From: JBPOHE01 sp052035915
Lineage (GTDB): Bacteria > Pseudomonadota > Gammaproteobacteria > Chromatiales > Chromatiaceae
Assembly (NCBI GenBank): GCA_052035915.1
Contig: JBPOHE010000148.1
Location: forward strand, 1 to 15,994
Reading direction: 5' to 3'
Length of the DNA: 15,994 nucleotides
Below, in pieces: positions 1 through 5,703 of the stretch (position 1 is the first letter of the stretch; each line of letters begins with the position of its first letter). The notes under the pieces were generated by a model. The model ran no database searches and was not told the DNA's origin. It worked only from the letters and a program-made list of their open reading frames with translations. The translations under genes and the position numbers were made by a program.

Positions 1-127
1 GTTGTAACCCATACCTTACCGGAGTTTTCGATGACCTCCCAATCGCGCCCCTCGGGTGCCCCGCATGCGGGGCACCCGAGGGGAACCCAACTACTCAGTT
101 TCTTACACCACTTCCTGGGACACTACC
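1..127. mobile_element. Possible insertion-sequence end (IS256-type), partial
   Basis: Read on the minus strand, positions 127 to 98 give GGTAGTGTCCCAGGAAGTGG followed by TGTAAGAAAC. From memory this resembles the terminal inverted repeats of many IS256-family elements; I could not check it. In that reading the element runs leftward out of the window, and a transposase could start near 12 on the minus strand (ATG GGT TAC AAC after a TAAGGT ribosome-binding-like stretch). No transposase domain is visible in so short a piece. The call rests on the terminal sequence alone, and an ordinary intergenic region is the alternative. Confidence 0.25.
48..83. repeat. Perfect 36-bp palindrome
   Basis: Positions 48-83 are an exact inverted repeat centred between 65 and 66 (CCCCTCGGGTGCCCCGCA and its complement) with no unpaired spacer. 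The transcript would form a very stable GC-rich hairpin, and the DNA could extrude as a cruciform. No T-run follows on either strand, so it is not a standard intrinsic terminator. If the region is an IS end, it lies between the terminal repeat and the putative transposase start, where a hairpin could block incoming transcription or translation. Confidence 0.8.
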
Positions 128-176
128 GCGCATTAACGCTCCCCCTGTGTCGGGACTATAGTTTTTCGGCGATAAC

Positions 177-198
177 AAAGGCCTGGTGAGAGGCCTTT
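177..198 (-). terminator. Hairpin, likely terminator of the DsrE-family gene
   Basis: AAAGGCCT (177-184) and AGGCCTTT (191-198) form a perfect 8-bp stem with a 6-nt loop. On the minus strand the stem ends in TTT and continues GTTATC, a weak U-tract. It lies about 50 nt past the stop codon of the minus-strand gene at 248. Confidence 0.5.
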
Positions 199-210
199 CA
201 AGCTGTATGC

Positions 211-233
211 CGCCCAGTGAACCCCACTGGGCG
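211..233 (-). terminator. GC-rich hairpin just after the DsrE-family gene
   Basis: CGCCCAGTG (211-219) and CACTGGGCG (225-233) make a perfect 9-bp stem with a 5-nt loop, starting 15 nt downstream of the stop codon. No U-tract follows directly. It may stabilise the 3' end or act together with the hairpin at 177-198. Confidence 0.4.
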
Positions 234-247
234 ATAGCGGAATATCC

Positions 248-694
248 TCAAGGCTTGATGTACACGAAGCCCTCGGCCTGGAGCTTGGCCAGTTCGGCGA
301 CCCCGCTGGGCACTACATCGGCCTTGGACACATCAAAGAGATCGTTCTCATAGCTGAGCTTCTTGCCATCCAGGGTGTTCTTGCAGATCTTGAACTCCAC
401 ATGCTGGCCCTTGAGGTTGATCACCTTCGATTGCAGATCCATGTCCTCCTTGGCCTTGGTCAACAGACTCACACCGTTGCCGTGCAGCACCACCCGCAGT
501 TCGATGTTGTCCGCACCGACGGCATTGATGTGGTTCTGGATGTTGCGCAGGGCCATATCCAGTTGCTTGGGGTCGTCGTTGTTGAGGTGGTAGACGACCT
601 TTTGCTTGCCGTAATACTCACCCGCGGTCAGGGCTCCGGGGAGCAGGGAAAGGCCGAGAACCAAAGCGGCCAGGCTGGTACGGATACTGTTCAT
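248..694 (-). CDS. Exported DsrE-family protein
   Basis: 148 aa. Residues 1-24 form a signal peptide (positive start MNSIRTS, hydrophobic stretch, then ALTAG), so the mature protein should be periplasmic. The rest fits the DsrE/DsrF-like fold: a beta strand at VVYHLNNDD (33-41), a helix rich in N and Q, then IELRVVLHGNGVSLL (64-78) and a VEFKICKNTL segment (99-108). That segment holds the only cysteine, C104, at the position typical of this family. DsrE relatives bind or transfer sulfur species, but the role of the secreted single-domain group is not established. I chose the ATG at 694 because it has an AGAGGT ribosome site and starts the signal peptide; a longer frame to 850 has neither. The gene stands alone, with two hairpins just downstream. 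Confidence 0.8.
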   Translation of the reverse strand: MNSIRTSLAALVLGLSLLPGALTAGEYYGKQKVVYHLNNDDPKQLDMALRNIQNHINAVGADNIELRVVLHGNGVSLLTKAKEDMDLQSKVINLKGQHVEFKICKNTLDGKKLSYENDLFDVSKADVVPSGVAELAKLQAEGFVYIKP

Positions 695-954
695 GGGGTT
701 TACCTCTTCACCTTGGATGGAGTGGATGGCCGGGGAGATAGATGGACCGGCGTCCTTTAGTCTGACATCAAATCGGCGCCAGGCCAGGGAAAAATGGCCC
801 TGGTATTTTTGAGCCATGGCAGAGGGGCCTCTAGACCCGGTGGAGGACAAGCCACAGGGAAATTCCTCTCACTCATTGTAGCCAATCGACGTTCCTCGGT
901 AGACGAGCGCTGAGTCATGCGGGCCAGGCGATCCGCCTTCCCGCCGGCAGGCCC
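695..954. other. Intergenic region between two minus-strand genes
   Basis: This 260-bp stretch separates the App1-like gene (stop at 955) from the DsrE-family gene (start at 694). It must carry the DsrE-gene promoter on the minus strand, but I see no convincing -35/-10 pair. The in-frame extension of the DsrE frame to 850 looks like untranslated leader. I see no repeat or RNA gene here. Confidence 0.4.
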
Positions 955-2073
955 TTAGTCTCGACCCCTTGGGAAATCGGCCTTGCCCCTTTCCGGGACA
1001 GAGATGACCCTCATGCCTTCCAGTCGGCGGCTATTGTGGGTTCGATCGTTCACCATGTCGCGGATGAGGATCTCCTGGATCTGTTGGGGAAAACGGCTCT
1101 GGATCTCGCGGTAGACCTCGGGGTCTTTCTCCCCGGAATCACCGACCAGGATGAATCTCCGCTGGGGAAATCGCTGCAGGATCTCGCTGATCTGCTGGAG
1201 CTTATGCTCGAACGTCAGGTTGGAGTTGGTGACGAGGGCCGTGAGGTCTTCCCAGGTATCCGTATTCAGCAGGTTCTTGCGGGCGTTCTTCATGTGGAAG
1301 CTCCCCTCGGGAAAGCCGACCTCGGGGCTGAACAGAAACCCGGCGAGCGGGCGATAGAGTTGCCAGGGTCCGCCTGAGACATAATGAAAGGCCGCCTCCG
1401 GCCAGGCCCGATACCTTTCCGCCATCTCCGGCACGGCTTGGTACTCCCGTAACAGGGTATTTGTCATTACAACCTTGGCCCCGTCCGGGATCTGGGTAAT
1501 CTTGATGGTGTCGTCGATATCCGAGATCACCGACAAGCCGCTCGGTTCGAGGAGTTGGATCCGTCCCCGCCCCCAATGGCCCTTGGAGACGGCGTGCAGG
1601 TTCAGCCAGCCCCGGTCCGAGCCCTGTTGCCGAAGCAGTCTCTCGGCCGTGGCCGAGCTGATCCTCACCACCCCCATGACGAGGCCGTTGAGATCGGTTT
1701 TGGGATCGTCGTTCTCAGGAATCTGCACCCGATAGCTTCGTAGCTCCGGGTCGGCGTCGAACATGAAGCGGATCCGTTCACCGGATTCGCTGTCCGCGAC
1801 AAAGTCCTCGAGACGAGAGCGAAAGCGCGCCTCTTCCCCTCGATCCAAGCGACCGATGCCGGCCACCAGTTGGGTGATCCAACCCTCGGCCAGAGTCCGG
1901 CGCTCATGGACCCAGAGGCGCATGGGAATGACCCAATCCGACCCTTCCCGGTAGCCGTAGCTGGGGTAGAAGGTCACCAGCTTGTCTTCCTTGGCCTGGA
2001 TCTCCTGACTGAAGCCGCTGCCCACCAGGAGCAGCAATCCGATACGAAGCCAGAGGTCGAGTCTGAAGGTCAT
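955..2073 (-). CDS. Exported App1-family (DUF2183) phosphatase-like protein
   Basis: 372 aa with a signal peptide at about residues 1-27. The C-terminal half carries the HAD-like motifs of the App1/DUF2183 family, whose yeast member is a phosphatidate phosphatase: SDIDDTIK at 184-191 (the DxDxT catalytic loop), SGGPWQLY (233-240), FPEGSFHMK (254-262) and GDSGEKDPEVY (311-321). All expected acidic residues are present, so the enzyme is probably active. The likely substrate is a phospholipid or similar phosphomonoester outside the cytoplasm, inferred from family and signal peptide. I chose the ATG at 2073 for its AAGGA ribosome site and because it starts the signal peptide; 16 extra codons upstream (to 2121) look spurious. 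It is divergent from the Sel1-repeat gene, with a palindrome between them. Confidence 0.85.
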   Translation of the reverse strand: MTFRLDLWLRIGLLLLVGSGFSQEIQAKEDKLVTFYPSYGYREGSDWVIPMRLWVHERRTLAEGWITQLVAGIGRLDRGEEARFRSRLEDFVADSESGERIRFMFDADPELRSYRVQIPENDDPKTDLNGLVMGVVRISSATAERLLRQQGSDRGWLNLHAVSKGHWGRGRIQLLEPSGLSVISDIDDTIKITQIPDGAKVVMTNTLLREYQAVPEMAERYRAWPEAAFHYVSGGPWQLYRPLAGFLFSPEVGFPEGSFHMKNARKNLLNTDTWEDLTALVTNSNLTFEHKLQQISEILQRFPQRRFILVGDSGEKDPEVYREIQSRFPQQIQEILIRDMVNDRTHNSRRLEGMRVISVPERGKADFPRGRD

Positions 2074-2164
2074 GGGTTTCCTTGGGAAAAGGGATGCGGA
2101 TACAACCAGGAAGCCGGACACCCCGGATGGATGTTGCCGAACCGATGGTAACCGAGATTGGCTT

Positions 2165-2182
2165 GTTTTCCAGCTGGAAAAC
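2165..2182. promoter_or_regulatory. Perfect 18-bp palindrome, possible operator
   Basis: GTTTTCCAGCTGGAAAAC reads the same on both strands. It lies 92 nt upstream of the App1-like start and about 200 nt upstream of the Sel1 gene, inside a divergent promoter region. Such a symmetric site suits a dimeric repressor or activator. The regulator is not identifiable from the sequence. Confidence 0.45.
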
Positions 2183-2328
2183 CGCTACATCAGGCCGGGA
2201 ACGCCTCACCGCCAATCAGCCTGCCGTTCTCAGACGCGCTCCGGGCTGAAGATCGCCCTTGGCCGAGCGCTGAGGTCAACCGAAGAAAAGCGGGATATTG
2301 TCCGGCGCGAGACGGTCAAAGCTTCAGG

Positions 2329-2356
2329 TTGAGACATCTTCTTCACCCTATACGAT
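2329..2356 (+). promoter_or_regulatory. Candidate sigma-70 promoter of the Sel1-repeat gene
   Basis: TTGAGA (2329-2334) matches five of six -35 consensus bases. TACGAT (2351-2356), 16 bp downstream, matches four of six -10 bases. The transcript would start about 20 nt before the ATG at 2381. Confidence 0.4.
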
Positions 2357-2380
2357 TGATCATTCCTACAGGTACCACAG

Positions 2381-3064
2381 ATGAAACTGATCCCATGGCT
2401 CTTTCTCGGTCTGATGACCCCGGCCCTGGCCGCCGATCTGGCGGAGGGGGAACGCGCCTATTACGACGGGGACTATGTCGTTGCTGAGCGCGAGTTGGCG
2501 CCCCTGGCCGACCAGGGTGTTTCCCATGCCCAGTATCTGTTGGGGCTCATGTACCTGGAAGGCCAAGGTATGGTGCCCCGGGATTTCAGACAGGCGATGA
2601 TCTTGTTCAAACAGGCGGCCGATCAAGGGGAGGCCGGCGCTCAGTATGAGCTCGGCAAGGCCTTTGCCGCGGGCAAAGGGACAGAGCGCAACCACGCCAG
2701 AGCCATGTTCTGGTTCCGCAAGGCGGCGGAGCAGGGGTCGAACGAGGCGGAATATGCCCTGGGGGAGATCTATGAAACCGGCCGAGGGACAGCGATCGAC
2801 AACAACAACGCCATGGACTGGTACGGGCTGGCGGCGGACAAGGGAAATGCCCTGGCGCAGTTCAAGCTCGGCACCTTTTATCTGCTGGGGAAGGGGACCA
2901 ATCCCAATCCGGTGTTGGCCTATCAGTGGTTTTCTCTGGCGTCCAAGCGCGGCGTCCTGGAAGCCTCGCTGAAGCTGCGGGATCTTGCCCGGGAGCTGCG
3001 TCCCGCCCAGATCGACGAGGCCGAAGACCGGGCCGAACGCTGGGAGAACCGCCACCGGAAATGA
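2381..3064 (+). CDS. Exported Sel1-repeat (TPR-like) protein
   Basis: 227 aa. Residues 1-18 form a signal peptide ending ALA. Four 36-residue Sel1-like repeats follow at about 48-83, 84-119, 120-155 and 156-191, each with the A-x-x-x-LG...Y..G.G and A..W(Y/F)..AA..G pattern. The tail from 200 is charged and probably helical. Such solenoids usually scaffold protein contacts in the periplasm or envelope; no partner can be deduced. The ATG at 2381 begins the signal peptide and follows a weak AGGT ribosome site. The gene is single, divergent from the App1-like gene, and ends facing the DUF817 gene across repeat copy 1. Confidence 0.85.
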   Translation: MKLIPWLFLGLMTPALAADLAEGERAYYDGDYVVAERELAPLADQGVSHAQYLLGLMYLEGQGMVPRDFRQAMILFKQAADQGEAGAQYELGKAFAAGKGTERNHARAMFWFRKAAEQGSNEAEYALGEIYETGRGTAIDNNNAMDWYGLAADKGNALAQFKLGTFYLLGKGTNPNPVLAYQWFSLASKRGVLEASLKLRDLARELRPAQIDEAEDRAERWENRHRK

Positions 3065-3120
3065 GCGCCACACCCGGGTGCGGGTGGGAAGGACATCGAG
3101 GAATCCCCTTTTCCCGCATC

Positions 3121-3158
3121 CGCCGAGGAGGAAAGACCCGACAGGAATCGGCAGGGAG
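3121..3158. repeat. Outer repeat module, copy next to repeat 1
   Basis: This ~38-bp stretch (CGCCGAGGAGGAAAGACC, then ACAGGAATCGGCAGGG) recurs in reverse complement at 14921-14955 and 15162-15193 with scattered substitutions. It sits just outside the 117-bp palindromic core, so the dispersed repeat is larger than the core. Confidence 0.55.
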
Positions 3159-3169
3159 GCCCGCGTGTT

Positions 3170-3286
3170 CCGGGCATGGTCTGAAAATGGCCGGTTTATG
3201 TTCTATTTTAGAGAACAATAGCCTATTATTTGACGATATTGTTCTCTGAATGAGAACAAAAACCGAGCCAAAAGGCCCGTGCCCGG
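3170..3286. repeat. 117-bp nested palindromic repeat, copy 1
   Basis: The element is bounded by CCGGGCATGG (3170) and TGCCCGG (to 3286), which are inverted relative to each other. Inside are two AT-rich arms, 3189-3219 and 3238-3269, that are imperfect inverted copies. Each arm contains its own small hairpin of GTTCT...AGAAC type (3200-3216 and 3241-3257). The whole element aligns with the reverse complement of 15029-15145 and, less well, with 9874-9990. It lies between convergent genes, so it may serve as a bidirectional terminator. It could also be a non-autonomous mobile element of MITE type. Confidence 0.75.
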
Positions 3287-3334
3287 GAGCGTCCGGCGGC
3301 CGGATCGGCTCCTGTTTCATCGCGAACAGCCCCA

Positions 3335-4180
3335 TCAGGCCGGGACATGGATTTGTTGCTTGATGTGTTTCAGATTGGCGATGATGGTGAAGGTCATGAT
3401 GACCAGCAAGGACCAGGAACTCCATTTCCCGACATGGACGCTGGACCAGGCGCCCAGTTGATTCGGATAGCTCCAGATGCCGAAGAAGGTGCTGATATTT
3501 TCCGCCAGCCAGATGAAGAAGCCGATGAGGACGAATGACAGCAATAGCGGCATAGTCCGCTCGCGGTCGAAGGGACGATAGATGACCGAGGCCCTGGCAT
3601 AGAGCCCGAGGGCGCAGGCGGCGATATACCAGCGGTAGTCGCCGATGTAGTGATGGGCGAAAAAGTTGGCGTAGATCAACAGGGCGATCAGCGCGGCCAT
3701 CCAATAGGGCGGATGATGCCTTATCCTGAGATCGAACAATCGCCAAGCCTGAATGATGTAACTGCCGACCGCCGCATACATGAAACCGGAAAACAAGGGC
3801 ACGCCGAAGACTTTGGTATAGGCGAAGTCGGGATAGGTCCAGGACTGGATGCCGCTGGAGGTTTTGAACACCTCGAGCGCGAAGCCCACGAGGTGGAAGA
3901 GACTGATGGCCTTGAGTTCATCGAAGGTTTCCAACCTGGCCCAGAACATCCAGGCCTGGATGGCGAGGGCGATGATCAAGAGGGCGTCGTAACGGGGGAT
4001 CCCCCATAAGCCGTTGCGCGGCATGAAAAAGACCGCGGCGAAAAATAACCCGGCAAAAAGACAGGCACGGGCCTCCTTGAGGCCGAAATAGAGGAATTCG
4101 ACGCGAAAACGGGCCAGCCCGGATAGTTCCGGCTGGGCGCGAAAAGCGAGCAGGTGTCGGTCGAGGGTATCGAATCGCAT
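3335..4180 (-). CDS. DUF817-family integral membrane protein
   Basis: 281 aa with about seven or eight hydrophobic segments and no signal peptide. Conserved stretches that I recognise as DUF817 include FGLKEARACLFAGLFFAAVF, VFGVPLFSGFMYAAVGSYI, RLFDLRIRHHPPYWMA, FFAHHYIGDYRWYIAA and AENISTFFGIWSYPNQLGAW. The conserved polar residues (HHPPYW, HHYIGDYRW, HVGKWSSWS) would line a pocket in the membrane, but no function is established for this family. The ATG at 4180 has a good AGAGAGGA ribosome site 7-8 nt upstream. The gene is divergent from rpfF, so the two might share control, but nothing else ties it to signalling. Confidence 0.85.
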   Translation of the reverse strand: MRFDTLDRHLLAFRAQPELSGLARFRVEFLYFGLKEARACLFAGLFFAAVFFMPRNGLWGIPRYDALLIIALAIQAWMFWARLETFDELKAISLFHLVGFALEVFKTSSGIQSWTYPDFAYTKVFGVPLFSGFMYAAVGSYIIQAWRLFDLRIRHHPPYWMAALIALLIYANFFAHHYIGDYRWYIAACALGLYARASVIYRPFDRERTMPLLLSFVLIGFFIWLAENISTFFGIWSYPNQLGAWSSVHVGKWSSWSLLVIMTFTIIANLKHIKQQIHVPA

Positions 4181-4514
4181 CAGTCTATTCCTCTCTCGCT
4201 CTGGCGCCCAGGCAAGGCGCTTCCTCGCATCCGTCAGACCCCCCTTTCCCCATCCCCTTTCCCTCGATCCTGGAATCTCTTGGTGCCGGAATACATCCGG
4301 ATACCCGTACCCGGGGGTGGCTTTTCATCCTGGCGTGTCGATAAAAAAATCAATGATCCGTCCCTCTATCCTTCAGATACATTGAGGCTACTGATTCTGT
4401 GGTCATTCTGGCCCAGAGGACGGAACACGGGAAATACAACCTGAGTAATAGTTCTATTTTTCAGGGTACTTCATCATCCGATTCGTTATAGACAACTACA
4501 GCAGGAGAATCACC
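4181..4514. other. Divergent promoter region, DUF817 / rpfF
   Basis: This 334-bp gap lies between two outward-facing genes. Only weak structure is visible: an imperfect inverted repeat at 4282-4304 (GGTGCCGGA...TCCGGATACC) and an AT-rich stretch at 4440-4495 containing TTATAG, a possible -10 for rpfF without a clear -35. I see no small gene or riboswitch. Confidence 0.4.
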
Positions 4515-5414
4515 ATGATCGCTATCGGCCGTGAATCTTTCACCAATACTTCCTTCGCCCAGATTCGCATGATGTCGGAAACGGAGCGATCCCTGGTATG
4601 GGTTCGCATGCGTTATCCGGGGCGGCCATGCATGAGTCATGCGCTCCTGCAAGAAATCGTCCAGGCCCAGGGCTTGATCGCCCGACGGGCGCAACATGAG
4701 CTGCTGAACAAGGTGCCCCAGCGTTTGAGCTATCAGGTCCTGGCTTCGGATCAGGCCGGGGTGTTCAACCTGGGCGGAGACCTGGAATATTTTCTCCAGT
4801 TGATCGGCGCGAACGATGCGCAAAGGCTCTCCGCCTATGCCAGGACCTGCATCGATCTCGTCTATGGTTCCGCCACCAATTACCAGTTGCCCTTTACCAC
4901 CATGGCCTTGGTCCAGGGTCAGGCCCTCGGCGGCGGTTTCGAGGCCGCTCTGGCGAGCACGGTGATCATTGCCGAACAAAGCGCCAGCTTTGGTTTTCCG
5001 GAGACCTTGTTCGGCCTGTTCCCCGGCATGGGGGCGCTGAGCCTCCTGATGCGCCGGGTGGCGCCTGGCATGGCCAAACGCATCATCACCAGCGGCAAGC
5101 TCTATACGGCGAAGGAACTCTATGACCTGGGTGTGGTGGATGTCCTGGTCGAGGATGGGCGCGGTGAACAGGCGGTGTACGACTATATCGAGCACCGCCA
5201 ATACCGGGAATCCGGTTATTACGCCCTGGACAAGGCCCTGGACCGGGTGCAACCCATTTCCCGGGAAGAGCTCACCGATATCGTGGATCTTTGGGTGGAC
5301 ACCGCCATGAAGCTCTCGGAAAAGAATCTCCGTTTGATGGGATACCTGCTCAAGGCCCAGCAGAATCGTTGGGGAAACCAAGCCAACCAGGAGGGCCTCA
5401 GGATCACGGGTTGA
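4515..5414 (+). CDS. rpfF: DSF synthase RpfF (crotonase fold)
   Basis: 299 aa, close to the ~289 aa of Xanthomonas RpfF. In that family the enzyme dehydrates 3-hydroxyacyl-ACP and releases the free cis-2-unsaturated fatty acid, so it is both dehydratase and thioesterase. Diagnostic segments are VLASDQAGVFNLGGDL (75-90), ALVQGQALGGGFEAAL (131-146), FPETLFGLFPGMGA (161-174) and the C-terminal WVDTAMKLSEKNLRLM (260-275). Both catalytic glutamates are present, E143 and E163, at nearly the same numbers as E141 and E161 in Xanthomonas. This separates it from ordinary enoyl-CoA hydratases. The start at 4515 follows an AGGAGA ribosome site at ideal spacing. It faces rpfC rather than sharing an operon with it. 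Confidence 0.93.
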   Translation: MIAIGRESFTNTSFAQIRMMSETERSLVWVRMRYPGRPCMSHALLQEIVQAQGLIARRAQHELLNKVPQRLSYQVLASDQAGVFNLGGDLEYFLQLIGANDAQRLSAYARTCIDLVYGSATNYQLPFTTMALVQGQALGGGFEAALASTVIIAEQSASFGFPETLFGLFPGMGALSLLMRRVAPGMAKRIITSGKLYTAKELYDLGVVDVLVEDGRGEQAVYDYIEHRQYRESGYYALDKALDRVQPISREELTDIVDLWVDTAMKLSEKNLRLMGYLLKAQQNRWGNQANQEGLRITG

Positions 5415-5604
5415 GGAGCGGGATGATTTTCGGGTTTCCAGGAGGATCCGGCCATGAACCGCTCCGGACCTGGAGCGGAAACACCACCACGATAAGAAAA
5501 ATACAGGCAACCGATAAGACAATAAATAATTTCTTATATCTCTCTGAGGCCAAGCCTGGGTGGAGTTGTCGACAGCGGAGCGCTCGGGAACCGGATGTCG
5601 GCAC
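5404..5604 (-). CDS. Possible small single-span membrane protein downstream of rpfC
   Basis: 66 aa if begun at the GTG at 5604; an internal TTG, at residue 18, is an alternative start. Residues 24-46 form one convincing membrane segment (KKLFIVLSVACIFLIVVVFP), preceded by positive residues and followed by a proline-rich tail with PPGNP. It starts 100 nt past the rpfC stop on the same strand, and its last 11 nt overlap the 3' end of rpfF antisense. The span falls in an AT-rich patch (5505-5545), which can create hydrophobic codons by chance. I found no strong ribosome site, and the protein matches nothing I recognise. Confidence 0.3.
   Translation of the reverse strand: MPTSGSRALRCRQLHPGLASERYKKLFIVLSVACIFLIVVVFPLQVRSGSWPDPPGNPKIIPLLNP
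5459..5478. terminator. Hairpin between convergent rpfF and rpfC
   Basis: CCGCTCC (5459-5465) and GGAGCGG (5472-5478) pair perfectly around a 6-nt loop, 45 nt after the rpfF stop. No T-run follows on either strand, so it is a weak terminator candidate. It also lies inside the possible small ORF at 5404-5604. Confidence 0.3.
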
Positions 5605-5703
5605 TGCCCCCTTCAGGGAAACCCAGGCCCGGCCGTGCTCGGGTGGCTTCCAGAAGAGCCTGGCGACCAGAATCTCTGGCGTGCACGACGGGAGAGAGCG
5701 GAA

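Larger units (their letters stand above)
2074..2380. other. Divergent intergenic region, App1-like / Sel1
   Basis: This 307-bp gap lies between two outward-facing genes and must carry both promoters. It holds a perfect 18-bp palindrome (2165-2182) and a plausible plus-strand promoter (2329-2356). Frames crossing it have no recognisable protein content. Confidence 0.6.
3065..3334. other. Convergent intergenic region holding repeat copy 1
   Basis: This 270-bp gap between the Sel1 gene (+) and the DUF817 gene (-) consists largely of the repeat at 3121-3286. Short frames crossing it encode a low-complexity peptide that recurs in the repeat at 15029-15145, so they derive from the repeat. Transcripts from both sides would end here. 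Confidence 0.6.

Noticed and set aside
2862..3746. 294-codon minus-strand frame over the Sel1 / DUF817 gap
   Set aside because: It overlaps both real genes and the repeat; no domain and proline/arginine-rich composition typical of shadows.
4461..5522. Long minus-strand frame antisense to rpfF (353 codons)
   Set aside because: It mirrors rpfF, whose crotonase motifs and ribosome site are clear; the antisense product has no recognisable domain and reads as a GC-rich shadow.
5415..5703. Fourth copy of the palindromic repeat in the rpfF-rpfC convergent gap
   Set aside because: The gap is AT-rich in the middle, but lacks the CCGGGCAT ends and the GTTCT/AGAAC hairpins.
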